DNA from: Ligula intestinalis | Lineage: Eukaryota > Platyhelminthes > Cestoda > Diphyllobothriidea > Diphyllobothriidae | Assembly: GCA_036362985.1 (NCBI GenBank) | Contig: JAYGXS010000007.1 | Location: 7,200,343 to 7,264,342, forward strand | Length of the DNA: 64,000 bases | Reading direction: 5' to 3' | Shown here: positions 31,520 to 41,229 of the stretch, piece after piece | Position numbering within the stretch: the first letter of the stretch is position 1 | Layout of the letters: every line of letters begins with the position of its first letter | Notes under the pieces: model-generated | The model's database searches: none | The model's input: the letters and a program-made list of their open reading frames with translations, nothing else | Told to the model about the DNA's origin: nothing | Program-made: the position numbers and the translations under genes

Positions 31520-32476
31520 NNNNNNNNNNNNNNNNNNNNNNNNNNNNNNNNNNNNNNNNNNNNNNNNNNNNNNNNNNNNNNNNNNNNNNNNNNNNNNNNN
31601 NNNNNNNNNNNNNNNNNNNNNNNNNNNNNNNNNNNNNNNNNNNNNNNNNNNNNNNNNNNNNNNNNNNNNNNNNNNNNNNNNNNNNNNNNNNNNNNNNNNN
31701 NNNNNNNNNNNNNNNNNNNNNNNNNNNNNNNNNNNNNNNNNNNNNNNNNNNNNNNNNNNNNNNNNNNNNNNNNNNNNNNNNNNNNNNNNNNNNNNNNNNN
31801 NNNNNNNNNNNNNNNNNNNNNNNNNNNNNNNNNNNNNNNNNNNNNNNNNNNNNNNNNNNNNNNNNNNNNNNNNNNNNNNNNNNNNNNNNNNNNNNNNNNN
31901 NNNNNNNNNNNNNNNNNNNNNNNNNNNNNNNNNNNNNNNNNNNNNNNNNNNNNNNNNNNNNNNNNNNNNNNNNNNNNNNNNNNNNNNNNNNNNNNNNNNN
32001 NNNNNNNNNNNNNNNNNNNNNNNNNNNNNNNNNNNNNNNNNNNNNNNNNNNNNNNNNNNNNNNNNNNNNNNNNNNNNNNNNNNNNNNNNNNNNNNNNNNN
32101 NNNNNNNNNNNNNNNNNNNNNNNNNNNNNNNNNNNNNNNNNNNNNNNNNNNNNNNNNNNNNNNNNNNNNNNNNNNNNNNNNNNNNNNNNNNNNNNNNNNN
32201 NNNNNNNNNNNNNNNNNNNNNNNNNNNNNNNNNNNNNNNNNNNNNNNNNNNNNNNNNNNNNNNNNNNNNNNNNNNNNNNNNNNNNNNNNNNNNNNNNNNN
32301 NNNNNNNNNNNNNNNNNNNNNNNNNNNNNNNNNNNNNNNNNNNNNNNNNNNNNNNNNNNNNNNNNNNNNNNNNNNNNNNNNNNNNNNNNNNNNNNNNNNN
32401 NNNNNNNNNNNNNNNNNNNNNNNNNNNNNNNNNNNNNNNNNNNNNNNNNNNNNNNNNNNNNNNNNNNNNNNNNNNN
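31520..32476. other. Assembly gap (957 N)
   Basis: Unresolved sequence. Because R5 sequence starts immediately at its right edge, the gap may hide more R5 repeats; that is inference. Confidence 0.95.
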
Positions 32477-32952
32477 CTGTCACTGCTGATAGGGTGTATA
32501 TGCACTCAGTAATGTGCGAACACCGATCGAATAGGCTTCAGAATTGAACAAAAATCAAGTAGACGTCAGAGGTCCCCAACCGGTGACCACTGGCAGGCCG
32601 ATTCCAGCCAAGTCATAAAAGCGGTAAAGGGGGTATGACAGAGTTTCGGGCTTATTAGCCTTTATCAGCCAAGCATAACTCTGACCACCAGCTGGTCTGA
32701 CAGCACAAACAAACGCACTCAGATATGTCGCAGTTGGTCCACCAATGGTGTCCATCAGATGGGATATATGCACTTCATCAAACCGCAGTTTATCTGCACC
32801 TCGCCACCTGCCATTTGCTTCTACTGCTGATTGGGTATATATTTACTCAGAACTGAGCGAACAGCGATCGAATATACTTCCGAAATAAACAAAGTGCATG
32901 TGGTAGTCAGAGGTCCCCAACGGGTGACCGCCAGCCAGGCTGGAGGTCACCG
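32477..32952 (+). repeat. Family R5, one partial and one longer unit in tandem
   Basis: The first copy (32477-32630) starts at CTGTCACTGCTGATAGGG and runs to GTCATAAAAGCGGTAAAGGG. The second (32631-32952) follows directly from GGTATGACAG through CAGTTGGTCCACCAATGGTG to GGTCCCCAACGGGTGACCG. The tail of one unit joins the head of the next, as in a tandem array. Confidence 0.65.
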
Positions 32953-33024
32953 TAGACGTCATATTTTACGTATTCGTCAGGCACCACATTAGGCGCATAT
33001 ACCGAGATTATGGAAGGGTTGACT

Positions 33025-33805
33025 GCAGTACTTTTTAAACGGACCCAATCGATCCACGGTGAGACAGCTCCCACTCTAGCAGACTCAATCGAAATTCAGC
33101 GGCCAAAACTATAGCGATACCATACAGTCCAGAGTTGTCGGAGACACCACTGTGGTAAAGATCGTACGCAGATTCAGCCTCTGATACTTGTGGCATTTTG
33201 TAGGCAGTGACAGGTAGGCGAACGTAAGAGAGACACGCCACATCAACGCGGTATTCAGAAAGAGAGTTGGCTGTCAAAAGGTGGGCGCCGTCATCCCTCA
33301 GAGTTTTTAAAAATTCCAGCCTGCAATTCGCAATCTTATATCAGCTCGCAGATTTAACATTCTACCCACGATGCTAATTGGTTGGGGCGCATCGATTCCC
33401 GCGGACGCCGTAGGTATTCTTGTTTTGTGCTTGTCCGCACATCGCAATCCAGCATCGGCTCGCAGATTCAACACCCGTCTCGCAAGGCCAAGAAAATAAG
33501 CTGCGTCGCTTCTCGCGGACGCCGTAGCAGAAATCGTACTTTGCGGCTGGTTGTGATTCATTAGTGTACAAAGTCAATTCTGTTTTTCGTGGAGAAAATG
33601 GGATTGGTGCTAGGTCCCCGGTCTTGCTCCCCTACCAGAGTCCCGTTAGACAAGCAAAATCAGCTTTTCGGCGCGCACCGGCCTGGAGCTGGGGTTGGAT
33701 ATTACGAGCGCCTAAGATTAATTTAAAAAACGTTATTTTGCAAGTGACCTCTTCAAAAGCGCCTACAATCGATATTTCAATGTCGTATATCTGTGTACTT
33801 TAACT
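33025..33805 (+). repeat. Duplicated ~780 bp repeat, copy A (uninterrupted)
   Basis: Aligns with copy B at 34735-35620. Contains GAGACACCACTGTGGTA, CAGAGAGTTGGCTGTC.AAAGGTGGGCGCC and two internal units of ~115 bp, each ending with GCGGACGCCGTAG (near 33397 and 33520). The minus strand reads this pair as an 84-codon ORF with repeated blocks (TASARSDAAYF...LNLRADAGLRCA and TASAGIDAPQP...LNLRADIRLRIA). Copy B keeps a related frame in a 68-codon ORF. Coding status is unknown. Confidence 0.65.
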
Positions 33806-34407
33806 TTTTTAAGTGAAGATAAAAATTGGATATTTTTACCAGCTTTTTTTTACTTTCCTGAAAAAATATATAGTACTCTGCTTCAAATGAAGATAATTAC
33901 ATTTCTATGTCAACGACAACAGTGTTCAATACGTTCTTTCACTTTAGGGTACCACTCCTTGATTTAATAGCACAACAGTAACCCAACATATCCTCCAATA
34001 TTTTAAACATGATACAAATTTGCCTGTCGCGTTCCAAGTTTCATATTTATTTGATATTCTTCTATATACTGACAACATTTAAATGGAGTTAAGCAAAATT
34101 ATTTTCTGTCATCTTCATGCTCAGTCGTGCTTATTATTCTTCTGTGATTTCCATTTATTATTAACGCATAGGCCACACGTATAACGTACATTTAATAAAG
34201 CCGCCAACGTTTAAAACGAAAGCTTTTCTATTGATAAAATACAGTCGCTTGATCAAAATAATTAGGCAGAAACATAAATGCTAAAATACAAACCTAAATT
34301 TCGCCATAGAAGGTTCTTGCAGCACTTGTATGTATAGAAGGAACTCTTACCCATGCTGACTGCTTGAGCACCTTAATCGGTTAGTTAAATGCCTCAAGCA
34401 AGCGCAG
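33806..34407. other. AT-rich DNA with a small hairpin
   Basis: Nothing coding. An imperfect inverted repeat at about 34357-34419 (GCTGACTGCTTGAG with CTCAAGCAAGCGCAGATAGTCAGC) can form a hairpin. Its significance is unknown. Confidence 0.4.
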
Positions 34408-34728
34408 ATAGTCAGCATTAATTTAATTTAAATTTAATCTTGGAAATCGAGCGCTAAGCACACAACTACTTTCCGCTTTCTGCCACGTTATTTCATTTGG
34501 TAAAAAAAAAGGATACGCTTGTCCTTGTCAATCGCTGTTATGTTACGTTTCCCTACATAAGTCTTAATTTCCTAATTTCCTCTTTTACGACGTAATGATG
34601 AGGACGATAATGTGCCATTTGACGAATCTGAGTGTAGCACAACTATGTTGGACGATAGTTTTATCTGGTGCTGTTCATCAACGAAAGAAGCAACAGAACC
34701 GTCAACAAGCAACCTAACGTTGACTTAG
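34408..34728 (-). repeat. Relic copy (X1) of the ORF segment at 35.6-36.1 kb
   Basis: The reverse complement aligns with 35624-35960: VDEQHQ, SSN.VVL.SDSS.GTLSSSSLR on the minus strand, then stops and frameshifts. It is a decayed paralogue of the 35675-36112 ORF. Confidence 0.55.
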
Positions 34729-34734
34729 GCAATT

Positions 34735-35620
34735 TTCAAACGGACCCAAGTGATCTGCGGTGAAACAGCTACCACTGTAACAGACTTAAGCGAAATTCAA
34801 AGGCCAAAGTTATTGCGATACCATACAGTCTCGAGTATTCAGAGACACCACTGTCGTATGTGTGCATTAAAACAATTTAAGTTCGGCAGTATTTTGGGGG
34901 TCGTAGAAGGGTGTGAAATGCGTAAAAGCAGCATTAACATATAAATGGTTGAACAGCTGAACAATTTGTGAAGTAACAAAATAAAACGCTTTTCCTGCAT
35001 TTTGACAATGACTTTGTAGCCTTACTCAATTTTACCGTAAACGACTGTATTCAAGGAAAACGCATGTTTGTTGTCATCTCACAAACCTGTTAGAGTATTC
35101 GAGTATTCGGAGACACCACTGTCGTAGAGGTGGTACGCAGAGTCAGCTTCTGATACTAGCAGAAGTGTGTAGGCAGCGCCAGGTAGGCAGACCTCAGAGA
35201 GACACGCCACACCAACATAGTATACAGAAAGGGAGTTGGCTGTTAAAGGTGGGCGCCTTCATCGCTTAAAGTTTGAAAATGCCAGCCTGCAATTCGCAAT
35301 CCAGCATCAGCTTGCAAATGCAATACCCCACTCCCGATGCCGATTGCATGGGGCGCGTCGGTTTCCGCGGACGCCGTAGGCATTCTTGTGTTCTGCGTGT
35401 GCGCACATCGCAATCCAGAATCAGCTAGCAGATTAAACACCCGTCTCACGATGCCAAGAAGATAAGCTGCGTCGTTTCTCGCGGACGCTGTAGCAGTGCG
35501 GAGGTGGGATTAGATTTAACGTACGCCTAAGATTAATTTCGAGAAGTTTATATAACACGTGACCTCTTCAAAAGCGCTTAAGTTCGATGTTTTGATGTCG
35601 AATATCTGGGTACAGAATAT
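34735..35620 (+). repeat. Duplicated repeat, copy B, interrupted by a 234 bp insertion
   Basis: Left part 34735-34858 and right part 35101-35620 together align with copy A (33025-33805). The break falls exactly at the 234 bp element (34859-35092). The ~115 bp internal doublet is present near 35285-35480. Confidence 0.7.
34859..35092 (+). mobile_element. Young 234 bp element, copy 1, with 26 bp target duplication
   Basis: Starts TGTGTGCATTAAAACAATTT and ends CTCACAAACCTGTTA. Copy 2 is at 38568-38801, same length, three mismatches by eye. It splits repeat copy B. The left flank 34833-34858 (GAGTATTC.GAGACACC...GTCGTA) recurs at 35101-35126 with one mismatch, with 8 extra bases (GAGTATTC) between. 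Copy A has the target only once. It has no ORF, no tRNA-like A/B boxes, no terminal inverted repeats and no poly(A) tail. Class unknown. Confidence 0.75.
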
Positions 35621-35674
35621 CAGTGCAGAAAGCCAACATTAATTGAATAGAAATTCAATTTGGGAAAGGGACCC

Positions 35675-36112
35675 CTATGTATACAACTGCTTACCGCTTT
35701 CTGCCACGTTATTTCTTTTGGTGAAATCAAGGATAGGCTTTTCCTTGTCACTCACTGTTAATTTAGTTTCCCTACATAAGTCTAAATTTTCATATTTCCT
35801 CCTTTGAGACATAGGACGTAAGGATGAGGACGATAATGTGCCATCTGATGAATCTGACTGTAGCACAACTTCGTTGGACGATGGTAGTACCTGGTGCTGT
35901 TCGTCAACGGAAGAAGTAACAGAACATTCAACAAGAAACCTTACTGGACAACCATCGATGAAACATGAGAAGACTCTTAAAAATGCTTTTTGATCTTCGG
36001 CAAGGGACTGCAACACACCCATCAAACATCTAAAATAAATTCTCAAAATGTTTAAACGTGTGGCCTCCGGCCTATAAATTGATGGTCGTATGCTTCTGGA
36101 GAGGAAAACCAC
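35675..36112 (-). CDS. Unidentified ORF, 145 codons, with relic copies nearby
   Basis: Minus-strand frame with an N-terminal hydrophobic/basic part (LNILRIYFRCLMGVLQSL, CFIDGCPVRFLVECSV), a Ser/Asp-rich middle (SDSSDGTLSSSSLR) and a charged C-terminus (SDKEKPILDFTKR). I do not recognise a domain. A polypyrimidine-AG string at about 36153-36144 on the minus strand could be a splice acceptor, so it may be an exon. Decayed copies lie at 34408-34728 and, for about 90 bp, at 36715-36805, which suggests a repeated gene or part of an unknown element. The start codon is uncertain. Confidence 0.35.
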   Translation of the reverse strand: MVFLSRSIRPSIYRPEATRLNILRIYFRCLMGVLQSLAEDQKAFLRVFSCFIDGCPVRFLVECSVTSSVDEQHQVLPSSNEVVLQSDSSDGTLSSSSLRPMSQRRKYENLDLCRETKLTVSDKEKPILDFTKRNNVAESGKQLYT

Positions 36113-37849
36113 GCGGACAAAGGCAATGACATTGGGCAGCGAGACTTTGTCCTAAAAAAATAACCAAGCACATAAGTCAATATTCCATGCCTATTGTGCG
36201 AAATAAAATAGTAATATATTTTGCTATTGATGAAGGTTTCCCAGCGTAGAAGGAGCGATGATGATTTTCGCAGCAAAAGGGTCGACTACCATCGTATTGG
36301 CAGGTCACCCCTTCTAGCCCGCAATGTGGGGATGGGAGCATTTTTTACCTTTAGATCCCGTTCACCTACGTTACGCAGGTATTATGCGCTGGATACTTAA
36401 ACTGTGGCTTAAGAGCCCACAAGGTACGAAGAATAAGCTGTCACGTGATGGAAGCAGCCAAAGTAAATGATAGGTGGTTAGTTTTTAGTCCATTTTTACT
36501 ACGGGAGTCTTCGCAGCGAGCTAGGTCATTTCGTGAGTTGATCACATGGAAGGGAACTGAAAAGCGACAGTTTCCATTGCATACATGTGTTTTTGTTATA
36601 AAAGGGTGTTTTGAAGGAAATATATTGTAGGCATTTCATGATTTATTCTACGGCAATACATGGGCGAAGTTTGCAATCTACAAGCCATATTAGTGAGTCA
36701 ACTTATACACTTAACATTGTCACGCGCTGTTATGTTACGTTTACCTATATATGCCTAAATTTTCTAATTTCTTACTTTCAGACATACGACGCAATAATGA
36801 GGATGATGATGTGCTAAGGCCGTGCGGTCTACCAGCACTGTCCATATACTCCCCAGCGCAACGTTCGGACAGCCAGGAATTCTGAAAAACGGCAGGAAAG
36901 GAGGTTACCACTGTCCAGCTACAAGCGCAATAAAAGGATTTATTTTCAGCCTGGAAATCTCACGCTTTATTAGGACGTCCACCTATTTCATTCTATCTCT
37001 TTGACTTAGTTGGTAGAACAATACCCATTGGCGTCTCACAACTTCTTGTTTGGGAGAAGAGCTAAGGTCAAGTCTAACCACAACAGTGGCACGAGGACAG
37101 CAGACAGTAAAAATGTCGTTTAAAAAAGTTAAAGGTAAGTAGAGTATGACTTGACATGCACGTGCTCAAGAAGGTCAGAAAAGTTTTCAAAAATGACGGT
37201 GTGGAGCAAAGAAATAGTATGCGGGGACGTGTCTCGAACATTTCAATTTCTTTCGGGTTTTGCTCATAGCCCTTTATTATAACTACAATAGGCGGTTGGC
37301 AGCCCCAATAACACAGAATAATCCGAGCCTGAAAAGAGAGCTCGATTTTTTTATCACAAAATGATTGAGACCGTTTTTGAATGTGTAATCAAGAGGGGCG
37401 TTAACATGAGTGTTGAAAAAAACTAACTCTTTAAAACCTAACAATGTAAAGGGCAAAGATTCACACGCTGCAAGTCACCACGTAAAATAATTACTTGCAC
37501 GCAAGACAGCGCTGCAAATTTAAGTGGAAGAAAATCGACAAAAACGGAATAAAACACCTTGGCATGTAGAGGAGGGAATTGAAATGCTGACATATATAAT
37601 GCCCGTTATAATAACTTAAAAATCGAGGCTTGCATACTACAGCAATAGCATCTATTAAGTCGCCTGAATAAGAAAATAAAGACTAACAATTTATTAACTG
37701 ATGCTGGTTTAGAAAGACGGCCACTCTACCATTTCTGCTGCCCATCTCGTTAAGCAAACGATCCCGGAAGCCATCGGCCGCCTTCTATACCACCTGGAAT
37801 TTGATTCACGCACAGATGTCAAATAATGAAACCGAAAGGCCTTTTGTCG
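36113..37849. other. Unassigned AT-rich DNA
   Basis: Contains the ~90 bp relic at 36715-36805 (ACGTTTACCTATATATGCCT ... GAGGATGATGATGTGC). Otherwise only short ORFs without motifs. Confidence 0.4.
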
Positions 37850-38110
37850 GCCAAAAAAACACCTGGAGTCTTTAAAATGTTCTGATGCATTTGCGGACAA
37901 GCCAATTATGTCGGAAAAACTGGCAGACTTCTGAAGAAGTGCATTTTTGAATACGCGGCTGCAGTGCGGCGAAATGATGCAAATTATCAAGTTGTGGCTC
38001 ATTCTATGAGACTTGGTCACATACTTGAAGCTATCCTAGCAGTGTATACGAAGTTTTCAAAATCCGAGAATGACAAGGATCGGACGAAGGTCCTCAGAAT
38101 TGAGTGGCCG
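37850..38110 (+). pseudogene. PLE7: GIY-YIG endonuclease scrap
   Basis: Plus strand: PGVFKMF, stop, CICGQANYVGKTGRLLKK (cysteine pair and YIG half; the arginine position reads KKCIFEY instead of T-R-I-H-E-H) and AVRRNDANYQVVAHSMRLGH (the His block before the catalytic glutamate). After that similarity is lost near 38060. The upstream connector is not convincing. About 80 codons remain of roughly 110 in this domain. Confidence 0.7.
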
Positions 38111-38567
38111 CCTTCAGGCTGCCGTCATGGCTCCAGCCATCGTGTCTTCCGGTGACCTGTTAACCCCGACGGTGAGGCAAGCACGTGCGTGCGTTTTTTC
38201 GTGGCCCTTGTCATGCATGACCTCAGAGCCTGGTCAGTGGAGGACTCGCGTGTTTTGTCTTTGTTATCCTGCCTCGGCGACGGCGTAAGTGTTTGACCCT
38301 CCTACAAAAAGGCATCGGAAACACAAATTCTAGCGGATCTCTGAGGTCGCGAAAATATATGAGGGCAATTAATCCTTCTAATCTAGTGGTCCCTGCCTTT
38401 CGCAAACCTTAACATTAGTATAATTCAGTATTTTGTGGTTAGCCAACGCGTTAACCAAAAGCTGTAAACTGCATGCATTTATCCGATCTGTTTTCAACAG
38501 AAAATATGTTTCTCAGTAGAGTTAGAGTAAAAACACTAGCCCGTAAATCTTCAGTGAAAAAAGAACA
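38111..38567. other. Unassigned DNA
   Basis: Short ORFs only; no partner repeats recognised. Confidence 0.4.
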
Positions 38568-38801
38568 TGTGTGCATTAAAACAATTTAAGTTCGGCAGTA
38601 TTTTGGGGGTCGTAGAAGGGTGTGAAATGCGTAAAAGCAGCATAAACATATAAATGGTTGAACAGCTGAACAATTTGTGAAGTAACAAAATAAAACGCTT
38701 TTCCTGCATTTTGACAATGACATTGTAGCCTTACTCAATTTTACCGTAAACGACTGTATTCAAGGGAAACGCATGTTTGTTGTCATCTCACAAACCTGTT
38801 A
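38568..38801 (+). mobile_element. Young 234 bp element, copy 2
   Basis: Nearly identical to 34859-35092 (three substitutions counted by eye: one each near the first third, middle and last fifth). Flanks are GAAAAAAGAACA on the left and CATAAGGTTTC on the right; no target duplication is obvious here. Confidence 0.75.
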
Positions 38802-38984
38802 CATAAGGTTTCAAAATCTATGTTGAGCGTTGGCAGTGCAGCTTTGACAACCTACGATAAATTGTCTTGTGTCTTAACCACTACCCGATGGGTATGTAAA
38901 CGGGTAAATAGGAAAATCCCGGTTTATCAGCAGTAGACTGCACAAAAACTGGTGCCCTGTATTTCTAGGTTATGTTTCTTTTAT

Positions 38985-39123
38985 TAAGGAAATTTGGTGC
39001 ATTTGGTTAACGTTGTTGACCCAATTGTGAATAAACCATTGGCATTCTGTGGGATTCACACCCACACAGGAGGGCAGGCTCTCTACGTACGCCAACGCTC
39101 TACCCATATGAGCTAGGAATGCC
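38985..39123 (-). repeat. SINE with tRNA-like head (39041-39123), copy 1
   Basis: Minus strand: GGCATTC at the 5' end pairs perfectly with GAATGCC at the 3' end of an 83 nt segment. Inside, TAGCTCATATGGGTAGAGC forms a D-arm with the A-box, and TGTGGGTGTGAATCCCACA gives a T-arm with a B-box-like GTGAATCCC. The anticodon arm does not fold (only GGC/GCC), and the T-stem is one pair too long, so it is a tRNA-derived pseudo-sequence. The ~60 bp beyond (TTAACGTTGTTGACCCAATT on the plus strand) repeats at 39300. Confidence 0.45.
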
Positions 39124-39284
39124 ACGCTTCACATCATGAATTTAATCAAACTTGGATCGTTGTTAGCCGCGCAGCTTTGCCACTTGTTTGGAATTCACCA
39201 ATACGTCACAGAAAGTTGACTGCCCAGAAGGATTTTCTAAGCAAGCAAATTGAATACCAGAATGACAAACATAGAAACTACAAG

Positions 39285-39420
39285 GCCTTATTAATTATAA
39301 AGGAGGTTACGTTAACTTAGTTGACCTAATTGTCCTAGCAGTCATGCCATTCGGCTGGATTCGAAAATGCCAACAGTCTGCCCACTTGAAATGTCTGTGT
39401 TGAGAACTTCAAAGCAAGAA
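39285..39420 (-). repeat. SINE with tRNA-like head, decayed copy 2
   Basis: Plus-strand GTTAACTTAGTTGACCTAATT, then CATGCCATTCGGCTGGATTCG, align with 39003-39055 of copy 1. The A-box end is no longer recognisable. Confidence 0.35.
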
Positions 39421-39429
39421 ACCTAGCTT

Positions 39430-40555
39430 TTGCACAAGTATTCGTTAGGCAATGATGAAACTGACAGGAACTTTTATGATCCTGTAAACGACAAAAATCT
39501 AACGTACACAGATCCTCAGCACGCAGAAACAACTAAAGCCAAACATAAAAATACAGATATTTTCTCAATTTCTTGTACTATATTTGGGAAGGTAATTTAC
39601 ATTTTTTTCCAGTTTATTCAAATGGCTATCATATATTTAATAAACTCGGACACTCATGGGCTTCTGATTGAACTGAATTAATGCACGCATTCTTGCCCTG
39701 GACCAACACCACCATTCTCCCAAAATGCCCATATTTCCAACGTACCTTTGCCATGCCAATCATTTGTGTTGTAAAACTTTGAAGAAATGCATAAATCTTT
39801 CAGCGCCACAAAGCTTTACAACAGCAAGCACTTCTGCACTCTCAAAGGTGATCACCCGAACGACTGATTCTCACCCTCTTAATACTCCTTCCAGCACTGA
39901 CATCCTCCACCTGCTGCAATGTCCGCGTCGATCACAACAGTCACCTCCACAGACATCATTTCCCTCACTTCAACCATCATCAATCAGGAGACACTTGTTA
40001 ACTCTAACATAATTGCATCAAAACCTGCGTCACGTTCCATTACAGTAAAGACTTTAGACGAACCTGCCATCATACCTTTTTATATTCGTCGCATAGATGA
40101 GCCCGGTCGGTCACTTGCAAAACCGTCTCACAGCAACTGGTAATCAAGGTCCTATGGTCCTGATATACAGTCGCCGAGTCCGTCTAACAGAAGTCACCGA
40201 AGACCACGCAACTTTCATTAATTTGTGTAAGTTTGATCATTGCGCGAATACCAGTGTAAATGCATTTAGGAAAACTAAGACATAATCATATACAGCATTT
40301 GGCATACTAAGTACTTAAAAAATAACTATAGGGATTACTTAGTGTTTTTTTTTCTGGATAATCCCATGGTTCTGGAGATGTAAAAAGTGGTATAAATTAG
40401 ATAAATAAATCTACATATTGTGTATAGTTGAAAATAGGAAGCAACCACATTCTACAAAGTGTCCTAGAAGTGACTGAACCTTTTAATTTGATAATTAAAC
40501 GCAAACTGTTACCGCTAAGATATTTAAGCTAGTTTTATTCGAAAGACCTAAATTT
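39430..40555. other. Unassigned stretch with a Ser/Thr-rich ORF pair
   Basis: Two overlapping plus-strand ORFs (39725-40012 and 39919-40143) are Ser/Thr/Pro-rich (TTASTSALSKVITRTTDSHP; STIINQETLVNS). This resembles the Ser/Thr-rich linker near the C-terminus of some LINE polyproteins, but no zinc finger or RT follows. Low confidence. Confidence 0.3.
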
Positions 40556-40559
40556 GGTG

Positions 40560-41108
40560 TGATACAAATCCGAGCGAAACTCGAAAAAACCGCTGCATTT
40601 TCTTCGTGCGACTGTGTGGTGGGGAATAATTGCCTCATATATGATTGGCCAACACGTTTTTGCTAAAAAAATATTGCACAACATTAACGGTTAATGTTGA
40701 AATATACTGAACTATTATTAGTGAATTTCTTTATTCTGAAATTGAGAGACAGCCTATGCAAAACTTGGTTTCAACAGGATGAAGCCACGGCCCATACAGC
40801 ATAAGAAACGAGGACATTGTTAAATGAATACATTTCAACTCATTAAATTTCACGATTTGGTAACATTTCTTGGCCTTCTTGAGCTCCAGATTGACTTCAT
40901 GCAATTTTTTTTATGGCGCTACCTGAAATCGAGGGCTTATGTAACAAATCCAACAAATTTGAAAGAGCTTAAAAACAACATTTTACCTGATATAAGACAA
41001 TTTTCGCCTGAAACAATAAAGAGCGTTATGGAAACGACAAAGAAACACACCGTAAGTTGTCAAAACTACCATGACCATTATTCAAAGGACATTATGCTTA
41101 AAACCTAG
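40560..41108 (+). pseudogene. Tc1/mariner-superfamily transposase remnant
   Basis: Plus-strand blocks in order: KKPLHFLRATVWWGIIASYM (40585-40645), then after a frameshift KYTELLLVNFFILKLRDSLC and TWFQQDEATAHTA with the second catalytic Asp (near 40775-40800). Then LLNEYIST, and after another frameshift FFLWRYLKSRAYVTNPTNLK, ELKNNI, PETIKSVMETTKK and the end SKDIMLKT at 41108. This is the C-terminal half of the DDE domain. The first catalytic Asp and the third acidic residue region are lost or not visible, as is the DNA-binding part. A TIR-like string lies just downstream. Confidence 0.75.
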
Positions 41109-41195
41109 TTTTATTGAAGCAAAAAAATCCTTTTTTTTCGAATTTAACAAGTTTAGATATCCTTGCATTGGCAATTTTTGTATTATTGGCAAATC

Positions 41196-41229
41196 GTAAG
41201 GATCAGTTACTTCTGAGACACCCTGTATA
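41196..41229 (-). repeat. Putative terminal inverted repeat of the Tc1/mariner element (3' side)
   Basis: On the minus strand TATACAGGGTGTCTCAGAAG reads as a typical terminal repeat start, placed about 95 bp after the transposase end and next to TATA. No matching 5' repeat was found upstream, so the element is truncated or the 5' end has decayed. Confidence 0.45.

Noticed and set aside
31498..32512. Reading frames of more than 300 codons on both strands
   Set aside because: They consist of unresolved bases (N) and carry no information.
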